A stretch of 64,000 nucleotides of DNA from an uncultured Pseudomonadota bacterium. GTDB lineage: Bacteria > Pseudomonadota > Gammaproteobacteria > Methylococcales > Methylomonadaceae. Shown one piece after another: positions 36,227 through 46,221 of the stretch (the first letter of the stretch is position 1; the number at the start of each line of letters is the position of its first letter). The notes below the pieces were generated by a model. That model had not been told where the DNA came from, did no database searches, and worked only from the letters and a program-made list of their open reading frames with translations. The stretch covers positions 1-64,000 of the forward strand of contig CAILJB010000008.1 of assembly GCA_903834465.1 (NCBI GenBank). Direction: 5' to 3'. The position numbers and the translations under genes are program-made.

Positions 36227-37807
36227 ATGACGACAGAAATTGCAGAACAAGAGGCGACACTGAGTAGCGTGGACGAGTCAGATGTTCGTAGCGTAGATGA
36301 GCTAGTCGTTCGTGAAGAGCCTTCCGATGTCCTTCAGTTCGTTACATTTATCGTGGGTGATGAAGTGTTTGCTGTCGATATGGCACCGGTACAAGAAATT
36401 ATTCGCGTACCCGATGTCGTTCATGTGCCACTAACACCAGATGCACTTGAAGGGTTGGCAAATTTACGCGGCAAAGTCATTCCGATTATTTCGCTGCGTC
36501 GAATTTTTGGCTTTCCTGATTGTGAATATGACGATGCAACACGCGCGTTGGTAATTGATTTGGGACAACCGTTGGGATTTGTTGTTGACCGCGTATCACG
36601 AGTATTGGGCGTTGAAATACATAAAATCGAAAATGTCAGTTCGATTAGTGGCACGGTAAACACCAATTTATTGACAGGTTTGCTCAAAGATGTAGGTGGT
36701 CACGCCATGATTATGGTGTTGGACTTTGCCAAATTGATTGCCAATGAATTTGCCGATATTGCGAAATTGAGCAATAACAATAACAGTACGAATGTGTCCA
36801 GCCGTGCTGAAACAGACGAAGCCGATCAATTTAGTGATGAATTACAGTTGGTTAGTTTTACAGTTGCCGAGCAGGAATACGCAATTAGTATTGAAGACAC
36901 ACAAGAAATTGTACAAGTGCCAGAGCATATTATTCATGTGCCACACGCGGAATCACACGTTTTAGGTGTCATGACATTGCGTAATCGCTTGTTACCGCTG
37001 GTGAGTTTGCGCCGAATGTTTGGTTTGCCTTTCCGTGAAGCGAATGAACACAGTCGTATCGTAGTTGTGTCGGTTGGAAATTCATCGGTTGGCGTAGTGA
37101 TGGATACCGTCAACGAAGTGTTGCGTGTGTCAAAAAATTACGTTGATGCTATGCCAGGAATGTTGGCGCGTGACGGTGATATGTCAGAAATTACCGATAT
37201 TTGCCGATTAGATGGTGGTAAACGGTTGGTGTCAATTATTTCAGCAGACAATATGTTTCGGCACAACGCGGTACTCGATGCTTTAAAAGCGGTTGAAAAA
37301 ATGCAGGATGATTCCATGAGCAATGATACAGAAAAAGCCACTATCGAAGACGATGAACAAATGGTGGTGTTCCGTTTGGATAAAGAAGAGTTTGGCGTAC
37401 CAATTGAAAGCGTACAAGAAATTGTGCGTGTGCCAAATGAACTGACGCATGTGCCAAAAACGCCGTCGTTTATTGAAGGCGTGATTAACTTACGCGGCGC
37501 GGTGTTGCCCGTGATTGATCAACGTCGCCGTTTGGGTTTACCAACAATGGAACGCAGTGAACAACAACGCATTATGGTGTTCTTGTTAGGTGGTGTGCGA
37601 ACAGGTTTTATTGTCGATTCAGTTGCTGAAGTGTTGAAAGTGCCTAAATCGGCAATTGAACCTGCGCCGAATTTGTCGAATAACCAATTGAAATTGATTG
37701 CTCGCGTGGCGAATTTGGAAGAGCAAAAACGGTTAATTTTACTTATTGAACCATCACATTTACTTGAAGCGGAAGATCGTGAAGGTTTAGCAGCATTTGC
37801 GAGATAA
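36227..37807 (+). CDS. cheW: Triple CheW-domain coupling protein
   Basis: 526 residues with three full CheW domains in tandem: about 36-170 (QFVTFIVGDEVFAVDM, LANLRGKVIPIISLRR), 205-345 (LQLVSFTVAEQEYAIS, VMTLRNRLLPLVSLRR) and 370-515 (MVVFRLDKEEFGVPIE, VINLRGAVLPVIDQRR). Each carries the VQEI..VP segment; the second has a less usual TLRNR loop. CheW couples receptors to CheA; a three-domain form could bridge several receptor or kinase units in an array. Acidic linkers join the domains. Located between the double-tip receptor and cheB. Confidence 0.9.
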   Translation: MTTEIAEQEATLSSVDESDVRSVDELVVREEPSDVLQFVTFIVGDEVFAVDMAPVQEIIRVPDVVHVPLTPDALEGLANLRGKVIPIISLRRIFGFPDCEYDDATRALVIDLGQPLGFVVDRVSRVLGVEIHKIENVSSISGTVNTNLLTGLLKDVGGHAMIMVLDFAKLIANEFADIAKLSNNNNSTNVSSRAETDEADQFSDELQLVSFTVAEQEYAISIEDTQEIVQVPEHIIHVPHAESHVLGVMTLRNRLLPLVSLRRMFGLPFREANEHSRIVVVSVGNSSVGVVMDTVNEVLRVSKNYVDAMPGMLARDGDMSEITDICRLDGGKRLVSIISADNMFRHNAVLDALKAVEKMQDDSMSNDTEKATIEDDEQMVVFRLDKEEFGVPIESVQEIVRVPNELTHVPKTPSFIEGVINLRGAVLPVIDQRRRLGLPTMERSEQQRIMVFLLGGVRTGFIVDSVAEVLKVPKSAIEPAPNLSNNQLKLIARVANLEEQKRLILLIEPSHLLEAEDREGLAAFAR

Positions 37808-37830
37808 CGAAAATAGGAACTAATTTAGGC

Positions 37831-38865
37831 ATGATTAAACTACTCATCGTTGACGATTCTGCATTGATGCGTCGGCAACTCAGTTCGGCATTTGAAGAAC
37901 AAGGCGATTTTGAAATTCGTCTGGCGCGAAATGGCAGAGAAGCCGTAGAAGAAAATATGCGCTTTCAACCCGATGTGGTGACGTTAGATATAAACATGCC
38001 TGAAATGGATGGTTTGACTGCGCTATCAACGATGATGTCACAACGTAAAGTTCCCGTTGTGATGGTGTCATCGTTGACAGAGCAGGGCGCATTATCGACG
38101 TTTGAAGCCTTAGCTCTTGGCGCAGTGGATTATATTGCTAAACCGGGGGGGACGATTTCGTTATCACTCGATGCAATAAATAAAGAACTCGTCGCTAAAG
38201 TGAGAGCTGCGGCAAAAGCGAAAGTGAAAGCAACACGCGCTGCTCCAATAATTCCGGTACGCCAAAAAGCTGAACCTCATGCGGCAAGTAACGGTATTGT
38301 CATTATTGGCGTTTCGACGGGTGGACCTCGAACGTTAGAAGAGGTGTTGCCGTTATTTCCTGGTGATTTTCCTTATCCAATAGTGGTCGCGCAACACATG
38401 CCGAGTAGTTTTACAGTGCCATTTGCCAGTCGTATGGATAAATTATGCGCGTTGCGTGTGATGGAGGCGAGTCATCCAATGCAGCTAGAAGCGGGGGTGA
38501 TTTATATTGGTAAAGGCGGGGCAGATGTGACTGTTTCGCAACGCGATGGTAAAACGCGAATTATGCCCAGACCTGAAAACAGCGATTTTACATGGCATCC
38601 ATCGGTGGAATTATTAGGGCGTTCGGTACTGGAAAATTATGATGCAACCAAAGTTATTGCTGTAATGCTTACCGGCATGGGCTATGACGGGGCAGATGCG
38701 TTTACTGAAATTAAAAATCGTGGTGGGAAAACAATTGCGGAAAGTAAAGAATCCTGTGTCGTATTTGGAATGCCCGCAGAACTTATTCACCGTAACGGTG
38801 CGTCAATAGTCTTACCTGCTACGCGCATTACACGCCAAGTGATAGCGTGGGCTGGTCAAAACTAA
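37831..38865 (+). CDS. cheB: Chemotaxis response regulator protein-glutamate methylesterase CheB
   Basis: Removes methyl groups from receptors and is activated by CheA phosphorylation. 344 residues: receiver domain 1-120 with phospho-acceptor D53 (TLDINMPEMDG) and K104; methylesterase domain with catalytic S162 (GVSTGGP), H189 (AQHMPSS) and D286 (TGMGYDGADA). A basic Ala/Lys linker joins them. 23 bases after the triple-CheW gene, in the same operon as cheR. Confidence 0.95.
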   Translation: MIKLLIVDDSALMRRQLSSAFEEQGDFEIRLARNGREAVEENMRFQPDVVTLDINMPEMDGLTALSTMMSQRKVPVVMVSSLTEQGALSTFEALALGAVDYIAKPGGTISLSLDAINKELVAKVRAAAKAKVKATRAAPIIPVRQKAEPHAASNGIVIIGVSTGGPRTLEEVLPLFPGDFPYPIVVAQHMPSSFTVPFASRMDKLCALRVMEASHPMQLEAGVIYIGKGGADVTVSQRDGKTRIMPRPENSDFTWHPSVELLGRSVLENYDATKVIAVMLTGMGYDGADAFTEIKNRGGKTIAESKESCVVFGMPAELIHRNGASIVLPATRITRQVIAWAGQN

Positions 38866-38882
38866 AATGAGGAGAAATCAAT

Positions 38883-39518
38883 ATGGCTATTGTGAAAAAT
38901 CAGACTCCCCATATTCAATGTGTTAATCATGATGAACGAATCGCTGAGCGTGATTTTGAAGGATTGGTTGAAGAATTAAATTCAGATAATCCTACCGAGC
39001 GTCGTTGGGCGGTGCGTGATTTAACGAAAATGCCTGAGGCGAGTTCAACATTGGTGGCACGGTTAAAATTTGAGGATGATGCTAGCGTGCGTGCTGCCAT
39101 TCTTAACGCGTTAGCACATTTAGGCGATAACGTTGCCATTGCCGGATTAGTTAGTTGTTTACGCAGTGAAGATGCTGCATTACGCAATGAAGCGATTGAA
39201 GTTTTAAAAGAAGCTCCAGAGGGTGTTGAGCCAATCATTAACAATTTGCTCAATGATGCAGATTCCGACGTGCGTATTTTTGCTGTCAATATTTTAGAAT
39301 CGCTACGCCATAACAATGTCGAGCAATGGTTGATAAATGTAATTGAAAAAGATCCGCACGTTAATGTTTGTGCCACTGCATTAGATTTACTTAGTGAAGT
39401 TGGAACGGAGCATTCCATTCCAGCTCTTAAACAATTAAAAATTCGTTTTGTTAGTGAACCCTATATTGGCTTTTCGGTGGATTTAGCATTGAAGCGTATC
39501 GAAGAGGGGAGTCATTAA
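38883..39518 (+). CDS. HEAT-repeat protein of the chemosensory operon
   Basis: A 211-residue all-helical protein made of about five HEAT/PBS-lyase-type repeats: TERRWAVRDLTKMPEA, ASVRAAILNALAHLGD, ALRNEAIEVLKEAPEG, SDVRIFAVNILESLRH and a weaker last copy ending VDLALKRIEEG. Such repeats form a curved protein-binding scaffold. It is preceded by a strong ribosome site (GGAG) and ends 1 base before cheR, so its production is tied to CheB and CheR. A role as adaptor or modulator of methylation is inference from position. Confidence 0.8.
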   Translation: MAIVKNQTPHIQCVNHDERIAERDFEGLVEELNSDNPTERRWAVRDLTKMPEASSTLVARLKFEDDASVRAAILNALAHLGDNVAIAGLVSCLRSEDAALRNEAIEVLKEAPEGVEPIINNLLNDADSDVRIFAVNILESLRHNNVEQWLINVIEKDPHVNVCATALDLLSEVGTEHSIPALKQLKIRFVSEPYIGFSVDLALKRIEEGSH

Positions 39519-39519
39519 A

Positions 39520-40362
39520 ATGTCTTCTACCATTACGATTAGCGACGAAGATTTTTTGAAATTCAAAGAATATTTTTATCGCAAAACTGGAATAATATTT
39601 GATTATTCTAAACGTTATTTTGTCGATAAACGCTTAATCGAACGCATTGAGGCAACGGAATCAGAAAATTTTCGCAGTTACTTTAATATGTTGCGTTTTG
39701 AAGCCTCTGGTAATGAGTTACAGAGCTTAGTCAATACCATGACGGTGAATGAAACTTATTTTTTTCGAGAAGAATATCAATTCAAATGTTTGGTAAATTC
39801 GTTGCTCGACGAAATTACCCGCAAAAAAACCGATAAATCGCCCATTCGCATTTGGTCTGTGCCATCGTCGTCAGGAGAAGAGCCGTATTCGATTGCGATT
39901 TATTTACTAGAACATTGGGCGGGCATTGAAGAATGGGATGTTGAAATTATGTCGTCAGATATTGACACTGAAATTATTGCCCAAGCAAAACAAGGGCATT
40001 ATTCCGCCCGTTCGGTGCAGCATTTACCCAAAACATTTTTAGCAAAATATTTTCATTATCAAGACGACGGTTATCAAATTTGTGATGAATTACGCGCGGC
40101 GGTTGAATTTAGCCGTGTCAATATTATGGAACCGTCCGAAGTGCGCGCGTATCGCAATATGGATATTATTTTTTGTCGTAATTTACTGATTTATTTTGAC
40201 GATGCCGCGCGGCGACAAGTGGCAGAAATGTTTTTCGATGCAATGAAAGCAGGCGGTTTTGTCTGTTTAGGGCATTCGGAATCAATGAGTCGTATTTCTT
40301 CGCTATTTCGGGTGCGTAAATTTCCCGAAGCAATTGTTTACCAAAAGCCTTGGGAGGCATGA
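39520..40362 (+). CDS. cheR: Chemoreceptor glutamate methyltransferase CheR
   Basis: SAM-dependent enzyme methylating receptor glutamates. 280 residues: N-terminal helical domain (KTGIIFDYSKRYFVDKRL), MTVNETYFFREEYQF with the conserved Arg, the SAM-binding segment IRIWSVPSSSGEEPYS, then SSDIDTEIIAQAK and IIFCRNLLIYF. No C-terminal TPR is attached. The end overlaps the cheY start at ATGATG. Confidence 0.95.
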   Translation: MSSTITISDEDFLKFKEYFYRKTGIIFDYSKRYFVDKRLIERIEATESENFRSYFNMLRFEASGNELQSLVNTMTVNETYFFREEYQFKCLVNSLLDEITRKKTDKSPIRIWSVPSSSGEEPYSIAIYLLEHWAGIEEWDVEIMSSDIDTEIIAQAKQGHYSARSVQHLPKTFLAKYFHYQDDGYQICDELRAAVEFSRVNIMEPSEVRAYRNMDIIFCRNLLIYFDDAARRQVAEMFFDAMKAGGFVCLGHSESMSRISSLFRVRKFPEAIVYQKPWEA

Positions 40363-40733
40363 TGAAACATATTCTTGTTATTGACGATGCTGCCACTGTG
40401 CGCCTTTATCATCGCAATATTTTAGAAACGGCAGGTTATAGCGTCAGCGAAGCTATCAACGGCATCGAAGCCTTAGAAAAAGCCCTTGTGAAATCTTACG
40501 ATTTATATGTTGTTGATGTCAATATGCCTAAATTAGATGGCTACGGTTTTTTAAAAGAATTTCGTCGTCACGAGGACATTACTCAAGCACCCGCCATTAT
40601 GGTATCAACTGAAGCAGGGACGCATGACAAGGCGTTAGGTTATGCCGCAGGGGCAAATTTATATTTAACCAAACCGATTAAGCCCAATGAATTACTGAGT
40701 TACACTCGATTATTGCTCGGAGATGTCGCGTAA
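40359..40733 (+). CDS. cheY: CheY-type single-domain response regulator
   Basis: A 124-residue receiver: D9/D10 acidic pocket (LVIDDAAT), phospho-acceptor D53 (VVDVNMPKLDG), Ser/Thr in MVSTEAG and Lys in LTKPIKP. No output domain. The ribosome site GGGAGG fits ATG 40359 (or 40362), inside the cheR stop. It overlaps cheA at TAATG, so CheR, CheY and CheA are made in a coupled way. Confidence 0.92.
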   Translation: MMKHILVIDDAATVRLYHRNILETAGYSVSEAINGIEALEKALVKSYDLYVVDVNMPKLDGYGFLKEFRRHEDITQAPAIMVSTEAGTHDKALGYAAGANLYLTKPIKPNELLSYTRLLLGDVA

Positions 40734-43408
40734 TGAACAGTTTATTAGAACAATTTTTATCTGAAGCGCGAGATTTTTTGCAAGGTATTGGTGAAAAACT
40801 CATGCAGTTGGAAAGCGATCCAACTAGCACGCCGTTAATGACAGAGCTATTTCGTTTTGTGCATACCTTAAAAGGTAATAGTGGATTATTTGATTTTCCT
40901 GAAATGACGCGCGTGCTGCACGCCAGTGAAGATTTAATGGATGCGGTGCGAAATGGACGTGTGGGGTATTCACAAAAACTCGCAGATGAATTACTCGAAG
41001 CGATGGATTTTGTGGGTGTTTTAATGGATGAAATTGAAGCCGAAGGCGAAATTGGCAAAAATCATGCGACAACTGCCACTGAACTTGCTCAAGCCTTACG
41101 CAGTTTGATTTCGGATTCAAAAGTATCCACACCGGTTGCAGAACAAGTTTCAATTGATTCTTTTTCAGAAGATGGTCCGGCAGTAAAAGCGATTTCATGG
41201 GATGAATTGCCCACATTAAATTTAGCCGAAACAGTGGCAATAGAATTGTACCGTTGTGCGATAAACGGCGATGCGGTGTTTTGGATTGAATATACGCCCG
41301 AACCAGAATGTTTTTTTAAAGGTGAAGACCCGTTCTTTTTAGCACGACAAGTACCCGACAATGCTTGGCGAAATGCTATTTTAAATAATACTGCCTCGTC
41401 ATTGGTTGAAATGGATGTATTTAGTAGCCAATTAGTTTTTCAATTTTTAACGAGTGCGCCAGCGGAAGAATTGGACGATTTATTCCGTTATGTCCCAGAT
41501 CAAATTCACCGCATTGAAATTCCAGCGTTAGCGTTTGTAAAACCAATTGGCAACACAGATGAGAGCGTTATTGATGACGATTTTATCAATAACACATTGC
41601 TATTGTTGGAGAATGATGACCTGGACGGTGTAGCACGAACCATTAAAACGATGTTGGAATTATCCGCGCCCGAATTATGGTCATCATCGGCGTTGCGTTG
41701 GGTATTACAACTTATTGAACTTGAACCACAAAATAAAGCGGCACAACGACTATTACTGGAATCGTTACGCACACTCACGCCGCCAGATTGGTCAACGCTA
41801 ACGCATAGCGTTCAAATCAATTCAATAACAACTAATCCTGTCATATCTGTGGATATTTCTGAATTTCCTGAAACATTGTTGCGTGATTTTCATACCGTCA
41901 TTAACGCACAACGCGAAATTTTGAGTTTACCCGCAAATACCAGCGGTGAATGGTCAGTCGGGCGATTGAAATCTGTAGCGGTATCGTTGATTGGCTGTTA
42001 TCGCGCTATCAATCAAGCTCACGAAGTGGAAGCAATTGACGCAGCACTGCAAAACGCATTGGCAGAAAACTCTCCAACACCGTTACTAACTTGGTTAGAA
42101 AGCGCATTAACCAATGTGCCTGAATTGACCGTTACCGAAGAAGACCCTCAAATTGCAACCATCTTCCCCGTTGCAACTCAAAACGAAGTTAAATTTGGTC
42201 GCCGAGTTGAAGATACGACAGCTGCCGCAACAGCATCAAAAACACTCAAAGTTGACCAAGACAAAATTGACCGATTGATGAATTTAATCGGTGAAATGGT
42301 CGTAGCGAAAAACGCACTGCCTTATTTAGCGAATCGTGCCGAAACCGTTTTTGGCGTGCGGGATTTAGCACGAGAAATTAAAGCGCAATATGCGGTTATC
42401 AATCGTGTTGCAGAAGAAATGCAAGATACGATTATGCAAGTTCGTATGATGCCAGTGTCGTTTATTTTCCAACGTTTTCCACGCATGGTGCGTGATATTT
42501 CGCGTAAATTGGGCAAAGAAGTCGAACTGGTTTTGGAAGGCGAAACAACCGAAGCGGATAAAAATATTATTGAAGCCTTATCTGATCCGCTCATACACAT
42601 TGTGCGTAACAGTTTGGATCATGGTTTAGAACAGCCGGATGTACGATTAGCCGCCGGCAAAAATGCGGCGGGGAAATTACTCATTCGCGCCAGCCAAGAA
42701 TCCGACCGTGTGTTAATTGAAATTATCGACGACGGGAAAGGTATCAATCCGGATGTTATCAAGCACAAAGCCTACGAAAAAGGTTTAATCGACGAAGCAA
42801 CACTTGAACGTATTAGTGACCAAGATGCGGTGAATTTAGTTTTTGCAGCAGGATTTTCGACAGCGGATGTGATTTCGGATTTATCCGGACGTGGCGTGGG
42901 TATGGACGTGGTGCGTTCGGCAGTCGAAAAAGTAAATGGCACAGTCGGTATTGAAAGCGAAGTGGGCAAAGGTACGCGACTGTATTTATCGTTACCTTTA
43001 TCGATGGCGGTGACGAATGTGATGATTATTCAATCGAATCAGCAAATTTTTGGTGTGCCGATGGATATAGTGGTCGAAACCGTGCGTGTCCCCAGTATTC
43101 ATATACAAAGAATTAAACAAAAACAAACAACAGTATTGCGTGGACGAATTGTACCGTTGTTGTCATTGAATGATTTATTGGCAAGCAATGTGGCTCAATT
43201 GCCCAATGAAGATAATGAATTTGCAACGTTGATTGTGCGCGTACACGGTGAACACGTCGGCATTTTGGTCGATGAATTCCGCGAAACGGTCGATATTATT
43301 CTAAAACCCATGACCGGAATTTTAGGCGGTTTAGCAGGTTATTCGGGCGCAGCATTATTAGGGGATGGTTCGGTGTTAATGGTGTTAAATCCACGGGAGT
43401 TGATTTAG
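40733..43408 (+). CDS. cheA: Chemotaxis histidine kinase CheA
   Basis: An 891-residue kinase. HPt domain with phospho-His H44 (FVHTLKGNSGLFDF); a long middle region (about 150-500) that includes a CFFKGEDPFFLARQ segment and does not look like the P2 domain of E. coli; a dimerisation domain (VDQDKIDRLMNLIGEMV); the ATPase domain (HIVRNSLDHGLEQP, IIDDGKGIN, SGRGVGMDVV); and a C-terminal CheW-like P5 domain ending near NPRELI. There is no fused receiver. It would phosphorylate the CheY and CheB proteins of this cluster. Confidence 0.95.
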   Translation: MNSLLEQFLSEARDFLQGIGEKLMQLESDPTSTPLMTELFRFVHTLKGNSGLFDFPEMTRVLHASEDLMDAVRNGRVGYSQKLADELLEAMDFVGVLMDEIEAEGEIGKNHATTATELAQALRSLISDSKVSTPVAEQVSIDSFSEDGPAVKAISWDELPTLNLAETVAIELYRCAINGDAVFWIEYTPEPECFFKGEDPFFLARQVPDNAWRNAILNNTASSLVEMDVFSSQLVFQFLTSAPAEELDDLFRYVPDQIHRIEIPALAFVKPIGNTDESVIDDDFINNTLLLLENDDLDGVARTIKTMLELSAPELWSSSALRWVLQLIELEPQNKAAQRLLLESLRTLTPPDWSTLTHSVQINSITTNPVISVDISEFPETLLRDFHTVINAQREILSLPANTSGEWSVGRLKSVAVSLIGCYRAINQAHEVEAIDAALQNALAENSPTPLLTWLESALTNVPELTVTEEDPQIATIFPVATQNEVKFGRRVEDTTAAATASKTLKVDQDKIDRLMNLIGEMVVAKNALPYLANRAETVFGVRDLAREIKAQYAVINRVAEEMQDTIMQVRMMPVSFIFQRFPRMVRDISRKLGKEVELVLEGETTEADKNIIEALSDPLIHIVRNSLDHGLEQPDVRLAAGKNAAGKLLIRASQESDRVLIEIIDDGKGINPDVIKHKAYEKGLIDEATLERISDQDAVNLVFAAGFSTADVISDLSGRGVGMDVVRSAVEKVNGTVGIESEVGKGTRLYLSLPLSMAVTNVMIIQSNQQIFGVPMDIVVETVRVPSIHIQRIKQKQTTVLRGRIVPLLSLNDLLASNVAQLPNEDNEFATLIVRVHGEHVGILVDEFRETVDIILKPMTGILGGLAGYSGAALLGDGSVLMVLNPRELI

Positions 43409-43410
43409 TT

Positions 43411-43644
43411 ATGGCGATTGAATTTAAGAAAAATTTAGCGGTATTTAGCGATTTTGTTGGTGTTGAAGAAGCCGAAGCGTTGCTGGAATGGCTCTTAAAA
43501 AATCCAAAGGGTAAAATAAATCTTGCTGACTGTACGCATATTCACGCGTCTAATTTGCAAGTTTTAATGGCTGTAAAACCCACTATCGCAGCGCAGTCAA
43601 AAGACGAAGATTTACAATTATGGCTTTCAACGTTGCTAAACTAG
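43411..43644 (+). CDS. Small STAS-like protein
   Basis: A 77-residue protein 2 bases after cheA. The middle segment, GKINLADCTHIHASNLQVLMAV, resembles the strand-loop-helix of STAS/anti-sigma antagonist folds, where a Ser or Thr is phosphorylated. Here HIHASN occupies that position, with Ser available. Small STAS-like proteins occur in some chemosensory operons. The family assignment is tentative. Confidence 0.55.
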   Translation: MAIEFKKNLAVFSDFVGVEEAEALLEWLLKNPKGKINLADCTHIHASNLQVLMAVKPTIAAQSKDEDLQLWLSTLLN

Positions 43645-43794
43645 CTAGGTGTTTGTAGTATTTACCGTTTCGATTTGGCGAAACCGAATATTTACTGCAT
43701 AACTAAAAACTAGAATAAATGTCGTGGTTAATAAACGCTAAATATCTAGGGATACACAAATTACGTCCCTTTAACAAATTAAGAAGGCTTCAAT

Positions 43795-44169
43795 ATGGCA
43801 AAAACAATTTTACTTGTAGACGATTCAGTTACGATGTTGATGAGTGTAAAAAATAATTTAGAAATCGCGGGGTTTAAAGTTGAAACCGCTGAAGATGGCG
43901 TAAAAGCAATGGCAAAACTCACCGCTGGCTTAAAACCCGATTTAATTATTACCGACATCAACATGCCGAATATGGGCGGTATTGAATTTATTAAAAAAGC
44001 CCGTGCGTTACCTGGCTTTCGGTTTATGCCTATTTTGACATTGACCACAGAAAGTCAACAAGGTAAACGCGACGAAGGTAAAGCGGCTGGTGCAACCGGT
44101 TGGTTAGTTAAACCTGTAGGTGGGGCAGACTTGGTAAAAATCATTAAGCAAGTTTTGCCAGGAGCGTAA
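43795..44169 (+). CDS. cheY: CheY-type response regulator
   Basis: A 124-residue receiver: LLVDDSVT acidic pocket, phospho-acceptor D54 (IITDINMPNMGG), TTESQQGKRDEGKAAGATGW and Lys in LVKPVGG. It is close to the canonical CheY of flagellar chemotaxis. A 150-base gap before it, with a ribosome site (AAGAAGG-like), suggests it may have its own promoter. The second receptor gene follows 6 bases later. Confidence 0.93.
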   Translation: MAKTILLVDDSVTMLMSVKNNLEIAGFKVETAEDGVKAMAKLTAGLKPDLIITDINMPNMGGIEFIKKARALPGFRFMPILTLTTESQQGKRDEGKAAGATGWLVKPVGGADLVKIIKQVLPGA

Positions 44170-44175
44170 AAAATC

Positions 44176-45792
44176 ATGGTTGCCAAATCAAAAAACATCC
44201 TCAATTTTCAAAACGGCGCAGGACGCATTTTGTTAATCAGTACAAGTCTGATGTTGGTGCTAATAGGGTGTGCCGTTTTTTTTAGTTTCTATTTAGAGAC
44301 TGGATCGAGCAGTTACAGAGAAGTGCTGTTTTTAGGTTTGGCAATGGTAATTGCGCTAAGTTCGCAATGGTTTTTATTGAAAACAATTCAAACTCCCCAA
44401 ATTTTATCGCCTGAAGAGCGCGTTCATGCGACGAATGAAAAACTGCGCCATATTCTCAACAGCATTACTCGCCAAGTTGAAAGCGCGTTAGGTATCAAAA
44501 ATACAGCCGTAGGAAATATTGAACATCCCGCTGACATATTAGCGGCAACGCTAATTCAATGTGTTGCAACAATGTCTGAGCAAGTCAAAACGTTGCTCAG
44601 TGCGTTGCAAATGGGGAGCAATGAAACCCTCGAAGAAGCACGTCAATCATTTATTCCATTGATTGATAAAACCGCTGAGGCAATTACACAATATTTAAAT
44701 ATCAGTCAAAATATTGATAGTCAATTACGCGAGCGTATCAACGAAACACAGCAATTGTTATTGAATTTGCGTAGTGAATTAGCCAATGTTACACAACGAC
44801 AAGCGCAGCAAAAAGAATCTTCTGACTTATCAATGAGCATTAGACAAATGTGTTCAATAATCGAAACACACTTGCAAATTGACAATTCTGTCGATACGCA
44901 ATTGCAAGTTGTCGCTCATGATACAAACGAATCAGCAATGATGTTAATCACGTTAATGCGTGATTTGAGTGATGAAGCAAGAGAGTTAGTGAGTTATATT
45001 TCCAGTTCCATGAGTAATATTCGTTCAATGGAAGGTGGTGTTGATGATAACGTGGCATTTATTGTTCGAATTGGACGATTTATACAAGAAATTCCTATTA
45101 AAATTCAAGCCGATATTCAATCTGTTCAAGGCGCGAGTGGCGTAATTGATGGCTTAGGTTATTTGGTTGATAGCATCAAAGAAATTAGTTTTCAAACAGA
45201 TATTCTTGCCGTAAACGCTGCAATTCAGGCTGCTCATGCAGGCGAAGCGGGTCTAGGATTTAAAATTGTGGCGGATGAAGTGCGTAAATTAGCAGTAAAC
45301 TCTAACAAAGCAGCTGAAATGATTGAAGCCGGTTTAGAAACAGCACGACATACCATTCAACATGGTTTGAAATTCAAATTTTTAGATGAAATCATGGTGC
45401 AAATGGATGAAGCTGCCCATGTGTCGGAGGCAGTGAAAAAGTTAGAAGAAAGCCATGAGGATATGCGTCAATATTACAAAACACTATTCACCGTTATTAA
45501 CAGAAATAATACGAAACTCGCTAACGATATTTCTGAAATTTTAGGTAGTATTCAATATCAAGACGTAGTGCGGCAACGCATAGAGCGGATACAAGTTGCA
45601 ATGCAACGCCGCAATGAACTTTTGCAGCAATTTGCAATGGAATTAGAAAACAGTAAAGGAAATATTGTGGATGATTTTGCTGAGCAGATGAATATCGTAT
45701 TAAACAATTATATTGAAGAAGAATCACATCACAATAATAGTTTAAATCCTAATGCCGCCGAAGATCAGCCGCCAAAATTTGAGCTTTTCTAA
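44176..45792 (+). CDS. Membrane chemoreceptor-like protein without periplasmic sensor
   Basis: 538 residues. Two transmembrane helices (about 18-38 and 49-68) are joined by only ten or so outside residues, so there is no extracellular ligand domain. The rest is cytoplasmic helix with a diverged MCP tip at 335-373 ([34 protein letters not shown]) and a C-terminal [20 protein letters not shown] segment known from unorthodox MCP-like proteins. It could sense membrane or internal state, or act as an array partner. Located between cheY and a third receiver gene. Confidence 0.85.
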   Translation: MVAKSKNILNFQNGAGRILLISTSLMLVLIGCAVFFSFYLETGSSSYREVLFLGLAMVIALSSQWFLLKTIQTPQILSPEERVHATNEKLRHILNSITRQVESALGIKNTAVGNIEHPADILAATLIQCVATMSEQVKTLLSALQMGSNETLEEARQSFIPLIDKTAEAITQYLNISQNIDSQLRERINETQQLLLNLRSELANVTQRQAQQKESSDLSMSIRQMCSIIETHLQIDNSVDTQLQVVAHDTNESAMMLITLMRDLSDEARELVSYISSSMSNIRSMEGGVDDNVAFIVRIGRFIQEIPIKIQADIQSVQGASGVIDGLGYLVDSIKEISFQTDILAVNAAIQAAHAGEAGLGFKIVADEVRKLAVNSNKAAEMIEAGLETARHTIQHGLKFKFLDEIMVQMDEAAHVSEAVKKLEESHEDMRQYYKTLFTVINRNNTKLANDISEILGSIQYQDVVRQRIERIQVAMQRRNELLQQFAMELENSKGNIVDDFAEQMNIVLNNYIEEESHHNNSLNPNAAEDQPPKFELF

Positions 45793-45849
45793 TGCGTGGT
45801 GTTGTGTAAGAATGAGCCATCGTATTTTTTTAAATAAAAGGGGTGTGTT

Positions 45850-46221
45850 ATGGCGAAAATATTAGTCATTGATGACGAAGAGCAATTGCGTGATTTGTTA
45901 AAGCAAATGCTAACCCGTGACGGGCATGAAGTTGTTACCGCATTTGATGGTGTGGAAGGGATGCGAGCTTTTAATCAATCTCATCCTGATCTTGTTATTA
46001 CCGACATCATTATGCCTAACAAAGACGGCATTGAAGTGATTACCGAATTATTATGCCGTAAGCCTAATCTTGCTATTATCGCTATTTCTGGTGGTAGACG
46101 TGCTATTACCGCAGAATTTAATTTGGAATCGGCTGAACTTTTAGGTGTTAAGGGGATTTTGTCCAAACCATTTACCCGCGACCAATTACGCGAAGCCGTT
46201 AATCAAGCTTTAGGTTTATGA
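45850..46221 (+). CDS. Single-domain response regulator
   Basis: A 123-residue receiver with LVIDDEEQ pocket, phospho-acceptor D52 (VITDIIMPNKDG), a SGG switch segment and K in LSKPFTRDQL. The wording is closer to receivers of two-component systems with PAS kinases than to CheY, which fits the PAS histidine kinase two genes downstream. It overlaps the ParA gene by 4 bases (ATGA). Confidence 0.9.
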   Translation: MAKILVIDDEEQLRDLLKQMLTRDGHEVVTAFDGVEGMRAFNQSHPDLVITDIIMPNKDGIEVITELLCRKPNLAIIAISGGRRAITAEFNLESAELLGVKGILSKPFTRDQLREAVNQALGL

